This document shows positions 24,913 through 33,761 of a DNA stretch of 64,000 nt, in pieces. The stretch is from assembly GCF_900302455.1 (NCBI RefSeq), contig NZ_ONZG01000010.1, forward strand, positions 144,402 to 208,401, given 5' to 3'. Below the pieces are notes generated by a model. The model saw only the letters and a list, made by a program, of their open reading frames with translations, was not told the origin of the DNA and made no database searches. Position numbers and translations under genes: made by a program. Source of the stretch: Falsiruegeria mediterranea M17 (GTDB lineage Bacteria > Pseudomonadota > Alphaproteobacteria > Rhodobacterales > Rhodobacteraceae). Every line of letters begins with the position of its first letter. Position 1 is the stretch's first letter.

Positions 24913-27387
24913 ATGTCAGATCAATTCACCCAATCCACCCTCAACATCCACAAGGAAGACGGCACCGGCGGCAAGCCCCTGCCGTCGCATGCCAAGGTCG
25001 TGGTCATCGGCGGCGGCGTCGTCGGTTGTTCGATCCTGTTCCATCTGGCCAAGTTCGGTTGGAAAGACGTTGTGTTGCTGGAGCGCGACGAGTTGACCAG
25101 CGGGTCGAGCTGGCATGCGGCGGGGCAAATCCACACGATCAGCTCGGATCCCAATATCTCGCGTCTGCAAAGCTATACCATCGACTTGTACAAAGAGATC
25201 GAGGAGACCTCGGGTCATTCCGTTGGTCTGCACATCACCGGCGGGTTTTATCTGGCGTCGAACAAGACGTGGTATGATTATCTGAAGCGTGAACGGTCCA
25301 AGGCGCGCTACATGGGGTTGAATCAGGAGTTCATCAGCCCGGCTGAGGTCGCCGAGCGGCATCCGCTGATTGATCCGAAACACTACTACGCCGCGCTGTG
25401 GGATGATCAGGATGGTGATCTGGACCCGTCGGGCGCCACCTATGCCTTTGCTAAGGCGGCCAAGGTGCATGGGGCGCAGTATTTCACCCATTGTGGCGTG
25501 ACCGCGACCACGCAGCGCCCCGATGGCAGTTGGGATGTGACCACGCCCAAGGGTGTGATCAATGCCGAGCACATCGTGAACTGTGGCGGTCTGTGGGCGC
25601 GTGAAGTCGGGCATATGCAGGGGCTGAACCTGCCGGTGCAGCCGATGGAGCATCACTATCTGATCACCGAAAAGATTGACGCTGTGGCTGCGCACCCGAC
25701 TCGCCTGCCGGCGGGGATTGATTACGAGGCGAACATCTATTTCAGGCAGGAGCGTCAGGGGATGCTCTTGGGCACCTATGAGCCCAAGGGGACGCCGTGG
25801 AAAGTGGGTGGCACGCCCTGGGACTTTGGACATGAGCTGTTGCAGCCTGATCTGGATCGGATCGCGGACCGTCTGGAGATGTCGTTCGAACGCATCCCGG
25901 CGATTGGTGAGGTCGGGATCAAGGACATGATCAATGGGCCCTTCACCTTTGGTCCTGATGGCAACCCGATGATCGGGCCAGTGCCAGGGATGAAGAATTA
26001 CTGGTGCGCCGTGGGGGTCATGGCGGGCTTCTGTCAGGGCGGCGGCGTGGGCCTGACCATGGCTGAGTGGATGATTGACGGCGAGCCATCCATCGACGTT
26101 TGGGCGATGGACGTAGCGCGATTTGGCGACTTTGCGACGCCCGATTGGGGCACGGTGAAATCGACCGAGAACTATGAGCGTCGGTTTGTGATGACCTTCC
26201 CGAACGAAACGCTTCCCAAGGGCCGGATGCAGAAAACGACGGCTCTGTATGATCGGCTTGTGGCGCGCGGTGCGCGGATGGGTCAGGGCTTTGGCCTGGA
26301 GAACGCGCTGTGGTTTGGTGATGGGCCAGAGGATGCCCATGAAGAGCCGACGTTCGAGCGCAATCGGAGCCATGAGTATGTGGCGCGCGAAGTTCAGGCG
26401 GTGCGTGAGGCTGTTGGCGGGATCGAGATTGCCAACTTTGCCAAGCATGAATTCAAGGGCCCCGGAGCACGGGCTTGTCTGGATCGGATACTGGCGGGCT
26501 ATGTGCCAAAGCCTGGGCGTTTGACTTTGACGCCGATGCTGACGCCCAAGGGCAAGCTGTATGGTGATCTGACGGTGGCCTGTCTGGGCGAGCAGCATTT
26601 CATGCTGTTCGGCTCGGGCGCGATGCAGGAAGCGCATCGGCGGTGGTTTGAAAAGAACCTGCCTGCGGATGTGACCTATGCCAACGTCAGCGATGATTGG
26701 CACGGGATCGCCCTGTCGGGGCCGAAATCGCGGGACCTGCTGCAACGGATCATGCGCGAGGATGTGAGCGCCGAGGCGTTCAAGTTCCGCGACCTGCGCC
26801 AGACTTTTGTGGGCGGGGTTCCGGTGATCCTGAACCGGATCAGTTTCTCTGGCGAGTTGGGGTATGAAATCTACTGCAAGCCGCAATACCTGCTGCGTCT
26901 AGCCGAGGCGATCGAAGAAGCCGGAGCCGATCAGGGCTATCGCTGGTATGGGGCGCGAGCGCTGATGTCGATGCGGTTGGAAAAGGGCTGGGGCGTGTGG
27001 ACGCTGGATTTCCGGCCTGATTTCGATGCGGTGGAAAGCGGCATGGATGTCTTCATCAACTGGAAGAAGGATTTTGTCGGTAAAGATGCCACTTTGGCCG
27101 CGCGCGAAGCCGGACCGAAACAAAAGCTGGTGACGATGACCATTGATGTGGACGGGATTGATGTCTCAAACGACGAGGCGATCCTCAAGGACGGCAAGGC
27201 TGTGGGATACGTCAGCTCGGGCGGCTATGCGCATCACGCGCAAAGTTCGATGGCGATGGGCTATGTCAGCACCGAGCACGCAGCACCCGGCACGCAGTTG
27301 CAGGTCGAGATCCTGGGCGAGATGTATGACGCCGAGGTCCTGGGCGCGCCGATCTATGACGCCAACGGTGCCAACATGCGGGCTTAG
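24913..27387 (+). CDS. FAD-dependent dimethylglycine/sarcosine dehydrogenase-like protein with GcvT domain
   Basis: 824 residues from ATG 24913 with GAGGA upstream. The N-terminal FAD domain begins VVVIGGGVVGCSILFHLAKFG. SSWHAAGQ carries the His that binds FAD covalently in dimethylglycine and sarcosine dehydrogenases. The C-terminal half (about 430-824) is a GcvT-like aminomethyltransferase domain that binds tetrahydrofolate in the family. The predicted reaction is oxidative demethylation of an N-methyl amine with the one-carbon unit passed to THF. It follows the MttB-like gene, so the two may act in sequence on a betaine-type substrate (inference). Its last 4 bases overlap the convergent oxidase gene. 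Confidence 0.9.
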   Translation: MSDQFTQSTLNIHKEDGTGGKPLPSHAKVVVIGGGVVGCSILFHLAKFGWKDVVLLERDELTSGSSWHAAGQIHTISSDPNISRLQSYTIDLYKEIEETSGHSVGLHITGGFYLASNKTWYDYLKRERSKARYMGLNQEFISPAEVAERHPLIDPKHYYAALWDDQDGDLDPSGATYAFAKAAKVHGAQYFTHCGVTATTQRPDGSWDVTTPKGVINAEHIVNCGGLWAREVGHMQGLNLPVQPMEHHYLITEKIDAVAAHPTRLPAGIDYEANIYFRQERQGMLLGTYEPKGTPWKVGGTPWDFGHELLQPDLDRIADRLEMSFERIPAIGEVGIKDMINGPFTFGPDGNPMIGPVPGMKNYWCAVGVMAGFCQGGGVGLTMAEWMIDGEPSIDVWAMDVARFGDFATPDWGTVKSTENYERRFVMTFPNETLPKGRMQKTTALYDRLVARGARMGQGFGLENALWFGDGPEDAHEEPTFERNRSHEYVAREVQAVREAVGGIEIANFAKHEFKGPGARACLDRILAGYVPKPGRLTLTPMLTPKGKLYGDLTVACLGEQHFMLFGSGAMQEAHRRWFEKNLPADVTYANVSDDWHGIALSGPKSRDLLQRIMREDVSAEAFKFRDLRQTFVGGVPVILNRISFSGELGYEIYCKPQYLLRLAEAIEEAGADQGYRWYGARALMSMRLEKGWGVWTLDFRPDFDAVESGMDVFINWKKDFVGKDATLAAREAGPKQKLVTMTIDVDGIDVSNDEAILKDGKAVGYVSSGGYAHHAQSSMAMGYVSTEHAAPGTQLQVEILGEMYDAEVLGAPIYDANGANMRA

Positions 27388-28799
27388 GCCCGCAGCACCG
27401 CACCGGGATTCATGATCCCCAACGGGTCGAGGGCGGCTTTGATCGCCCTCATCGCCGCCAGTTTGGTCGGGTCGCCATAGCGTTCCAGGTCCGCCGCCTT
27501 GAGCCGCCCGATGCCATGCTCGGCGCTGATCGAGCCGCCCATCTGATGCACCAGATCATGCACGATGCGGGTCAGGTCACCGGCCATTGGTTTGAATGCA
27601 TCTCGTGACTGCCCTTTGGGTGGGAAGATGTTGTAGTGTAGGTTTCCGTCGCCGGCATGGCCAAAGGCGTTGACGCGGAATTCACCCTTTGCCGCAATGC
27701 GTTTGCCTGCTTCCTCCACAAAATCCGGGATTAGCGATATCGGGACCGAGATGTCGTGGCTGGCGATGGAGCCGATGAGGCGGTTCGCCTCGGGGATGTG
27801 CTCGCGCACGGTCCAAAGCTCTTGCCGCTGCGCCTGAGACTGCGCGATCACGCCATCCAGAGCCAGCCCTTGCTCAGCGGCCTGCTCAAACAGCTGTTCA
27901 AGCATCTGCGCCGGGTCTAGTCCGGCCCCCAGCCCCAGTTCGATCAGCACGCACCATTCCGGCGGCTCGGCAAAGGGTTGGCGGACGTCTGGCAGCACTT
28001 CGGTCAGGAACTCCAATCCCTGCCGATGGATCAGTTCAAAAGCGCTGACGCCGTCCCCCACGATCGCGCGCGCCACAGCAAGCAAGTCCAGCGCGGCAGC
28101 CGCCGAAGGTACCACGATCATCGCTGTGCCCTGCCCCACCGGCACCGGCGACAGTTTCAGCGCCGCTGCCGTGATGATCCCCAGCGTCCCCTCGGCCCCA
28201 ACCAGCAGATTGCGCAGATCATAGCCGGTGTTGTCCTTGCGCAGCCGGGTCAGGCCGTTCCATATCTCGCCATTGGGCAAAACCGCCTCAAGCCCCAGAC
28301 ACAGATCCCGCGCATTGCCATAGCGCAGCACGTTCACCCCGCCCGCGTTGGTCGACAGGTTGCCGCCGATACGGCAAGACCCTTCGGCAGCAAGTGACAG
28401 GGGGAACAGCCGGTCCTCAGCCTCGGCCGCGGCCTGAACATCAGCCAGCACAGCGCCCGCCTCGGCCACCAACACGTTTTCGGTTGGGTACACGCCCCGG
28501 ATCGCCGACATGCGTTCCAACGAGATCACCAGCGGTGCCGGACCGTCCCAAGCCACCTGTCCGCCCACTAGCCCGGTGCCACCGCCATAGGGCAGAACCG
28601 GCACGCGCGCCTCGGCTGCGGCTTTGACCAAAGTTGAGACCTGATGAACATCGCGCGGCAAAGCCAGAACACCGACCTGCCCCTCACGCCGCCCGCGCGG
28701 ATCCTGGGCATAACGGGCCTCGGGTGGGCGCAGCCCGTCCTGGGGCACAAGAGTGCTCAACCGCGTTGCAAATGCCTCATCCGCCGCGTTCAAAGTCAT
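27384..28799 (-). CDS. FAD-binding oxidoreductase (GlcD / D-lactate dehydrogenase type)
   Basis: 471 residues. The PCMH-type FAD domain is at about 40-215, with LPYGGGTGLVGG and IGGNLSTNAGGVNVLRYGN as the FAD-contact segments. The C-terminal domain holds FGHAGDGNLHYN and SISAEHGIGRLK, both conserved in D-2-hydroxyacid dehydrogenases (D-lactate, glycolate, D-2-hydroxyglutarate). The exact hydroxyacid is undetermined. No glcE/glcF subunits are adjacent, so a stand-alone D-lactate or D-2-hydroxyglutarate dehydrogenase is more likely than glycolate oxidase. It is convergent with the GcvT-FAD gene. Confidence 0.9.
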   Translation of the reverse strand: MTLNAADEAFATRLSTLVPQDGLRPPEARYAQDPRGRREGQVGVLALPRDVHQVSTLVKAAAEARVPVLPYGGGTGLVGGQVAWDGPAPLVISLERMSAIRGVYPTENVLVAEAGAVLADVQAAAEAEDRLFPLSLAAEGSCRIGGNLSTNAGGVNVLRYGNARDLCLGLEAVLPNGEIWNGLTRLRKDNTGYDLRNLLVGAEGTLGIITAAALKLSPVPVGQGTAMIVVPSAAAALDLLAVARAIVGDGVSAFELIHRQGLEFLTEVLPDVRQPFAEPPEWCVLIELGLGAGLDPAQMLEQLFEQAAEQGLALDGVIAQSQAQRQELWTVREHIPEANRLIGSIASHDISVPISLIPDFVEEAGKRIAAKGEFRVNAFGHAGDGNLHYNIFPPKGQSRDAFKPMAGDLTRIVHDLVHQMGGSISAEHGIGRLKAADLERYGDPTKLAAMRAIKAALDPLGIMNPGAVLRA

Positions 28800-28814
28800 G
28801 CTAGTCCTCTAACC

Positions 28815-29642
28815 CTAGTCTTCGGGATCGATCAGGTATTTGGGTTCGAGCACGATCACCGTGGGGCGGTCGGGCAAGGTTGCCAAAGACACCTCGATCT
28901 CGCTTGTCCAATTGCGCTGTACATCGAATTCTTCGCGAATTCCGACCAGAAACGCCCCAAGCGTATAATCTCCAAACCAATGCATTGGAATAACAATTGA
29001 CGACTTGAGCCGGTTGATCACTTTGATCATTTCCGGCAGCGCAAGTGTTGAACCGCCATCCACGGCGGCCATCACCACATCGAGCCGCCCGAGGGCTGCA
29101 AACTGTTGGTCGCTTGGCATGTGATGCAGGTGGCCAAGATGCCCGATGCACAGCCCCTCGACCTCGAACACAAAGATCGAATTGCCCTTGGGTTCGACCC
29201 CGCTGAACTGCGAGCGGATGTCGGTCGAGACATTGCGGACCAGCATTTCACCCAGATCCAGATGATGCTCAATGCCTTGGCCGAACTCTTCGCCCCAGCC
29301 GTTGAGCGGGTATTTGATCGCAGGGTCGGGAAAGGCGGTCCAATGAGTTTCATGGGCGTGGTTCATGGTGACCACATCCGGGATCAGATCGACGTTGCCA
29401 ATGAAGCCGGTGAAATCTGTAACGGCGCTCAGCCCCCCATGGGTCTGCAACAGGAACGAAGCATGGGCGATATAGCTGATCCTGACCGAATACTGCGGCA
29501 CCGGATCCTGCCAGCTTGCTTTGTGCAGATACTCGAGACCGGGGGCTGCATCGGCGATGGCGATACAGTGACTCGGCCGCCGCTCTTGCGCGCCCGCCGC
29601 CGCCGCCACCAAACTCAAGACCCCTACCAAAAACCACCGCAT
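28815..29642 (-). CDS. Periplasmic MBL-fold metallohydrolase-like protein
   Basis: 275 residues with a signal peptide (cleavage near AAAGAQ). The body resembles UlaG-like metallo-beta-lactamase-fold proteins: ISYIAHASFLLQT near the start, a metal motif MNHAHETHW, GHLGHLHHMP, and IPMHWFGDY near the end. The usual HxHxDH is changed to HAHETH, so metal coordination differs from the standard (Glu for Asp). The substrate is unknown. It lies 15 bases after the FAD oxidase start region, same strand, so it may be transcribed upstream of that gene. Confidence 0.8.
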   Translation of the reverse strand: MRWFLVGVLSLVAAAAGAQERRPSHCIAIADAAPGLEYLHKASWQDPVPQYSVRISYIAHASFLLQTHGGLSAVTDFTGFIGNVDLIPDVVTMNHAHETHWTAFPDPAIKYPLNGWGEEFGQGIEHHLDLGEMLVRNVSTDIRSQFSGVEPKGNSIFVFEVEGLCIGHLGHLHHMPSDQQFAALGRLDVVMAAVDGGSTLALPEMIKVINRLKSSIVIPMHWFGDYTLGAFLVGIREEFDVQRNWTSEIEVSLATLPDRPTVIVLEPKYLIDPED

Positions 29643-29704
29643 GAGCGAAGTTTAGCGTAGTTGAGCCTCAAGTCACCCTATCTTCACCCTTTTTCAAATA
29701 CTCT

Positions 29705-29724
29705 GGGGTTTGGGGTTAAACCCC
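29705..29724 (-). terminator. Hairpin after the thrC-M16-GNAT unit
   Basis: GGGGTTT/AAACCCC stem, 6-base loop, 19 bases beyond the GNAT stop on the minus strand. It is followed there by AGAGTATTTG, a weak T run. Confidence 0.45.
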
Positions 29725-29742
29725 TATCCAACGTCTCAACAC

Positions 29743-30327
29743 TCACCCAACGTCCGTTTTCCCACGCCGATCGCTGCGCAACGATGCATACAGAACATGC
29801 GTCCGCCACCGCCCGTTGATCTGCAGATAAGACTGCGCCACGCCTTCGTATTTGAAGCCCGAGCTTTCCAGTAGCCCGCGAGAGGCCGTGTTTTCCGGCA
29901 AACACGCAGCCTCGATCCGGCTGAGGTCAAGGCGGGCAAAAGCGTAATGCAGCATCGCACCGATGGCTTCGCGCATGTAGCCTTGGCGCGCATAGGCCTG
30001 GCCGGTCCAGTACCCCAGCGTACCTGCTTGTGCAGGTCCACGACGGATGTTGTCCAGCGTGATGGCACCCAACAGGCGCTCGTCCTCGCGCCGGAACAGG
30101 AACAGTGGGATCGCAGTGCCGCCCGAGACCGAGCGCTGCGCCCAATAGACCCGGTTGGTGAAGGCCTTGCGCGTCAGGTGGTCGGGGGCCCAGCTGGGCT
30201 CCCACGGGGTCAGGTAGGCTTCGCTTGACCGGCGCAAGGCAGACCATTCACGAAAGTCCGAATGCACCGGCGGGCGCAGGCTCAGACGTTCGGTCTCGAT
30301 CTTCAGCTTGCGCTTGGACAGAAGCAT
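29743..30327 (-). CDS. RimJ/RimL-type GNAT N-acetyltransferase
   Basis: 194 residues from ATG 30327. IETERLSLRPP at the N-terminus and the acetyl-CoA loop YWTGQAYARQGYMREAI, followed by ACLPENTASRGLLESSGFKYEG, are typical of the RimJ/RimL branch that acetylates ribosomal-protein N-termini. The true substrate is not determined. Its ATG overlaps the M16 protease TGA by one base (TGATG), so it is the third gene of thrC-M16-GNAT. A much longer frame from 30750 is a shadow of the protease gene. Confidence 0.87.
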   Translation of the reverse strand: MLLSKRKLKIETERLSLRPPVHSDFREWSALRRSSEAYLTPWEPSWAPDHLTRKAFTNRVYWAQRSVSGGTAIPLFLFRREDERLLGAITLDNIRRGPAQAGTLGYWTGQAYARQGYMREAIGAMLHYAFARLDLSRIEAACLPENTASRGLLESSGFKYEGVAQSYLQINGRWRTHVLYASLRSDRRGKTDVG

Positions 30328-31589
30328 CAGGCGGCGCGCCTTTCTTGCAACTCCTGCAGAGAGGGCGCCGCGTCGACCGGGCCATAGACTGCAAGTGCGG
30401 CGGGGGCGCGGACGGCCATCTGCTCGGCAAAGGCGCGCACGTCGTCGCGAGAGACTGCGTCGATCCGGGCCACCGTATCCTCGAGCGAGGGCACCTCGTC
30501 CCAGATCTGCACTAGGCGGGCCAGGCGTTCGGCGCGGTTTGACGGGCTTTCCAGCCCCATCAACATCCCCGCCTTCATCTGGGCGCGGGCGCGGGCGACC
30601 TCTTGATCCGACATATCGTCGGCGGCGCGCTTCATCTCGTCGATGGTGATCCCGGCCAGTTCCGCGACCTGCTCGCCCGAGGTGCCGGCATAGATCGTGG
30701 TGGCACCCGTGTCGGCATAAGCGCCGGTTTGGGCAAAGATGGTATAGCACAGGCCACGGGTTTCGCGGACTTCCTGGAACAGACGGGACGACATACCGCC
30801 ACCCAAAGCGCTGGAATAGATCTGCGCGGTGTAGATCTGGTCGTCGCGGTAGCCGGGGCTTTCCAGGGCGAGCGCAAAATGCGCCTGTTCCAGATCCTTG
30901 AGCTGTCGCGCCTCACCGCCGGTGAACCGGGCCGCATCCGCGATCAGGCCCTTGCGGGGTTTCAGGTGGCCAAACATCTCAGTCGCCATTTTGACCAGCA
31001 TGTCGTGATCCACGGCACCGGCTGCGGACAGGATCATCTGTTCGGGACCATAATGCTCGGCAACAAAACCAGACAGATCCTCGCGCGTGAAGTTGCTCAC
31101 CCGCTCGGTCGAGCCCAGAATAGTCCGGCCCAAAGGCTGATCGCGATAGCTTTCTTCCTGTAGCCAGTCAAAGATCACATCGTCGGGTGTGTCTGCGGCC
31201 TGACCGATTTCCTGCAGGATCACGCCGCGCTCGATCTCGATCTCTTTGGGATCAAAGACCGGGTTCATCACGATGTCGCCGATCACGTCCATCGCCAGCG
31301 GCACATCGGCCTTGAGCACTCGGGCATAGTAAGCCGTCACCTCGCGCGAGGTGTAGGCGTTGATATAGCCGCCCACATCCTCGATCGCCTCGGCGATCTG
31401 CAACGCACTGCGCCGTTTGGTGCCCTTGAACGCCATGTGTTCAAGGAAATGCGCAATGCCGTTCTGCTCGATGCGTTCGTGGCGGGCACCGGCGGATACC
31501 CAGATCCCGATCGAGGCCGATTGCAGCCCCGGCATATGTTCACTGACGATCCGGAAACCGTTGCTCAGTTGGTCCTGTCTTACTGTCAC
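30327..31589 (-). CDS. M16 family zinc peptidase (processing-peptidase-like)
   Basis: 420 residues. The inverted zinc motif HFLEH (H47, E50, H51) with the downstream Glu in EIEIERGVILQEI is intact, so it is a catalytically competent M16B member related to the mitochondrial processing peptidase beta subunit. SALGGGMSSRLFQEVRE and a C-terminal inactive-like M16 lobe complete the clamshell. No signal peptide, so it is cytosolic. It overlaps thrC by 4 bases (ATGA). This thrC-M16 order is conserved in Rhodobacterales as far as I know. Confidence 0.93.
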   Translation of the reverse strand: MTVRQDQLSNGFRIVSEHMPGLQSASIGIWVSAGARHERIEQNGIAHFLEHMAFKGTKRRSALQIAEAIEDVGGYINAYTSREVTAYYARVLKADVPLAMDVIGDIVMNPVFDPKEIEIERGVILQEIGQAADTPDDVIFDWLQEESYRDQPLGRTILGSTERVSNFTREDLSGFVAEHYGPEQMILSAAGAVDHDMLVKMATEMFGHLKPRKGLIADAARFTGGEARQLKDLEQAHFALALESPGYRDDQIYTAQIYSSALGGGMSSRLFQEVRETRGLCYTIFAQTGAYADTGATTIYAGTSGEQVAELAGITIDEMKRAADDMSDQEVARARAQMKAGMLMGLESPSNRAERLARLVQIWDEVPSLEDTVARIDAVSRDDVRAFAEQMAVRAPAALAVYGPVDAAPSLQELQERRAA

Positions 31590-32977
31590 TTGGCGATATG
31601 CTCTTTGATATGGGATTGCAGGACGCCCAGATCATTGGCAACGCGGGTCATCCGTTCCGAGCGTTCATATAGATCAGACATGCGAGAGGGAAGAGGTGGA
31701 TGTACACCGCTGGCTTCTTCGACCGCTGCCGGGAACTTGGCCGGGTGTGCGGTGGCAAGGGTGATCATCGGGATGGCGGCGTCGCGTTGTGCCTCGCCCA
31801 CCATCACACCAACAGCCGAGTGCGGACACAGCAGCTCGCCGCTCGACGCCAGTGTCGACTTGATCGTCGCCAGTGTCTCGTCTTCGCTGACGCGGCCCGA
31901 GTCGTATTGCTCGCGCAAGGCTTCCATTGCGCCCTGGCTGACCTCGAACCCGCCGCCCGATTTCAATTCGTCCATCAGCTGCGCCACGGCGTTGCTGTCG
32001 CGGCCATAGGCAAAATACAAAGCGCGCTCGAAGTTGGAGCTGACCTGAATGTCCATCGAGGGGCTGATCGAGGGGATGGTTTCGCCCTTGTGATAGCCCT
32101 GCCCGCTCAGGCAGCGGTGCAGAATGTCGTTCTGGTTGGTAGCCACGACCAGACGCTCGATGGGCAGGCCCATCTGCTTGGCGATGTAGCCCGCAAAGAT
32201 GTCGCCAAAGTTGCCGGTGGGCACGGTAAAGCTGACCTTGCGGTGCGGAGCCCCCAAAGAGACGGCGGAAGTGAAGTAATAGACCACCTGCGCCAACACG
32301 CGCGCGATGTTGATCGAGTTCACACCGGCCAGTTTGACGCCATCGCGGAAGTCGAAATCGTTGAACATCTCCTTCACAGCCGCCTGGCAGTCGTCGAAAT
32401 CACCATCCAGCGCCAGCGCGTGAACGTTGGCCTCTTGCGGGGTGGTCATCTGACGGCGCTGCACCTCCGAGACGCGGCCATCGGGGAACAGGATGAAGAC
32501 GTCGACTGCATCCAGCCCCTTGAAGGCTTCCATCGCGGCCGAGCCGGTATCGCCCGAGGTCGCACCAACGATGGTCACACGGTCGCCGCGGCGTTTCAGG
32601 GCCACCTGAAACAGCTGACCAATCAGCTGCATTGCGAAGTCTTTGAACGCCAGCGTGGGCCCGTGGAACAGTTCCAGCAGGTAGTGGTTTTCGTTGAGCT
32701 GCACCAAAGGCGCGCGGGCGTCATGACCGAACACTGCATAGGCGCGGTCGATGATATCGCGGAATTCTTCGTCCGTGAAGCTGTCGCCCACAAAGGGGCG
32801 CATCACGCGATAGGCGACCTCTTCATAGGATTTGCCCGCAAGGTCGGCGATCTCGTCCTTGGTCATCGTCGGAATTTCGGCGGGCACATAGAGGCCGCCG
32901 TCGCGCGCCAGGCCGGTCAGCATGGCTTCTTCAAATGTAAGCTCGGGCGCTTGGCCCCGGGTCGAGATGTATTTCAT
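31586..32977 (-). CDS. thrC: Threonine synthase
   Basis: A PLP enzyme converting O-phosphohomoserine to threonine in the cytosol. 463 residues, the long (E. coli/yeast-like) class. The N-terminus MKYISTRG is typical, the PLP Lys is in HGPTLAFKDFAMQ (K112), and the phosphate-binding segments GATSGDTGSAA and PTGNFGDIFAGY follow. It is translationally coupled to the M16 gene (4-base overlap) and starts 7 bases after the SURF1 gene, so SURF1-thrC-M16-GNAT form one transcription unit. Confidence 0.96.
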   Translation of the reverse strand: MKYISTRGQAPELTFEEAMLTGLARDGGLYVPAEIPTMTKDEIADLAGKSYEEVAYRVMRPFVGDSFTDEEFRDIIDRAYAVFGHDARAPLVQLNENHYLLELFHGPTLAFKDFAMQLIGQLFQVALKRRGDRVTIVGATSGDTGSAAMEAFKGLDAVDVFILFPDGRVSEVQRRQMTTPQEANVHALALDGDFDDCQAAVKEMFNDFDFRDGVKLAGVNSINIARVLAQVVYYFTSAVSLGAPHRKVSFTVPTGNFGDIFAGYIAKQMGLPIERLVVATNQNDILHRCLSGQGYHKGETIPSISPSMDIQVSSNFERALYFAYGRDSNAVAQLMDELKSGGGFEVSQGAMEALREQYDSGRVSEDETLATIKSTLASSGELLCPHSAVGVMVGEAQRDAAIPMITLATAHPAKFPAAVEEASGVHPPLPSRMSDLYERSERMTRVANDLGVLQSHIKEHIAK

Positions 32978-32983
32978 CGCTCT

Positions 32984-33652
32984 CTAGCTCTCTGTACGGG
33001 CGCGGGTGCGCCACAGGAAAAACGCGCTCATGGCGGCCCAGACAAGGGCCAGGCCAAACCATGTGACCGCGTATTGCAAGTGATCGTTGGGAATGCCGCT
33101 GGTGTCGACGGGCAAGGGCGTCACATTCGGGTCGGTTTTGGACCTTGCGATCAAAAGGATCGGATCGGTGCCCAAAACGACCGAGGCCATGTCGACCTCA
33201 CGCGCGAACCAGATCTCTCCCTGGACGTCCGGTTCGGGGGTATAGTCGTCGACCTCGTCCGGCCAATGCAGGTTTCCGGTGATCGTCATCGGGCCGATGG
33301 CGCGGAGCGTGTTCTTGTCCTCTAGCGGAACAAAACCGCGGTCGATCATGATCACGCGGGTGCCATCATCAAACGGGGCCAGGATGCGGTATCCGGGGCC
33401 AACGCGTTTTACCGAGACCAGCACGTGGATTTCGCCCGGCAGCATTTCCCCGGTCACGGTGACAGGCAGATAGCGATCACGCTCGCGGTCGATCTGATCA
33501 GGGACGGCGACGGGATCGGCGGCGATGCGGGCCTCGATCTCGGCCAGCACGCCCTCCTTCCAGGCCAGGCGCTGCACCTGCCAGGTGCCCAGATAGAGCA
33601 GCACCCCGAGGCCAGCGGCCACGATGATCAGCAGAAAAAGGAAACGGCCCAT
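32984..33652 (-). CDS. SURF1 family cytochrome oxidase assembly protein
   Basis: 222 residues with one N-terminal and one C-terminal transmembrane helix flanking a periplasmic domain, the SURF1 topology. LGTWQVQRLAWKEGVL near residue 22 and the C-terminal HLQYAVTWFGLALVWA are SURF1 signatures. SURF1 delivers heme a to subunit I of aa3-type oxidase. Its position directly downstream of ctaE supports that role; a terminator hairpin separates the two, so it probably begins its own transcript with thrC. Confidence 0.93.
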   Translation of the reverse strand: MGRFLFLLIIVAAGLGVLLYLGTWQVQRLAWKEGVLAEIEARIAADPVAVPDQIDRERDRYLPVTVTGEMLPGEIHVLVSVKRVGPGYRILAPFDDGTRVIMIDRGFVPLEDKNTLRAIGPMTITGNLHWPDEVDDYTPEPDVQGEIWFAREVDMASVVLGTDPILLIARSKTDPNVTPLPVDTSGIPNDHLQYAVTWFGLALVWAAMSAFFLWRTRARTES

Positions 33653-33681
33653 GGATGTGCGTTGCCCAACTGGTTGAATTG

Positions 33682-33714
33682 AAAACAGCGCCCGGGGATG
33701 TGCCCCGCGCGCTG
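33682..33714 (-). terminator. Terminator after ctaE
   Basis: On the minus strand CAGCGC..GGGG pairs with CCCC..GCGCTG around a 5-base loop (two internal mismatches) and is followed by TTTTC. It is 48 bases beyond the ctaE stop, in front of SURF1. Confidence 0.6.
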
Positions 33715-33761
33715 TGCTTGTTACGTGTTGTCAGCCGTTTTGCAACCGCTCGACGCCTTTC

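Noticed and set aside
24916..26886. 656-codon minus-strand ORF
   Set aside because: Antisense to the GcvT-FAD gene with no recognisable domain or ribosome site; a shadow.
31700..33325. 541-codon plus-strand ORF
   Set aside because: Antisense to thrC and SURF1, which have clear motifs; a shadow.
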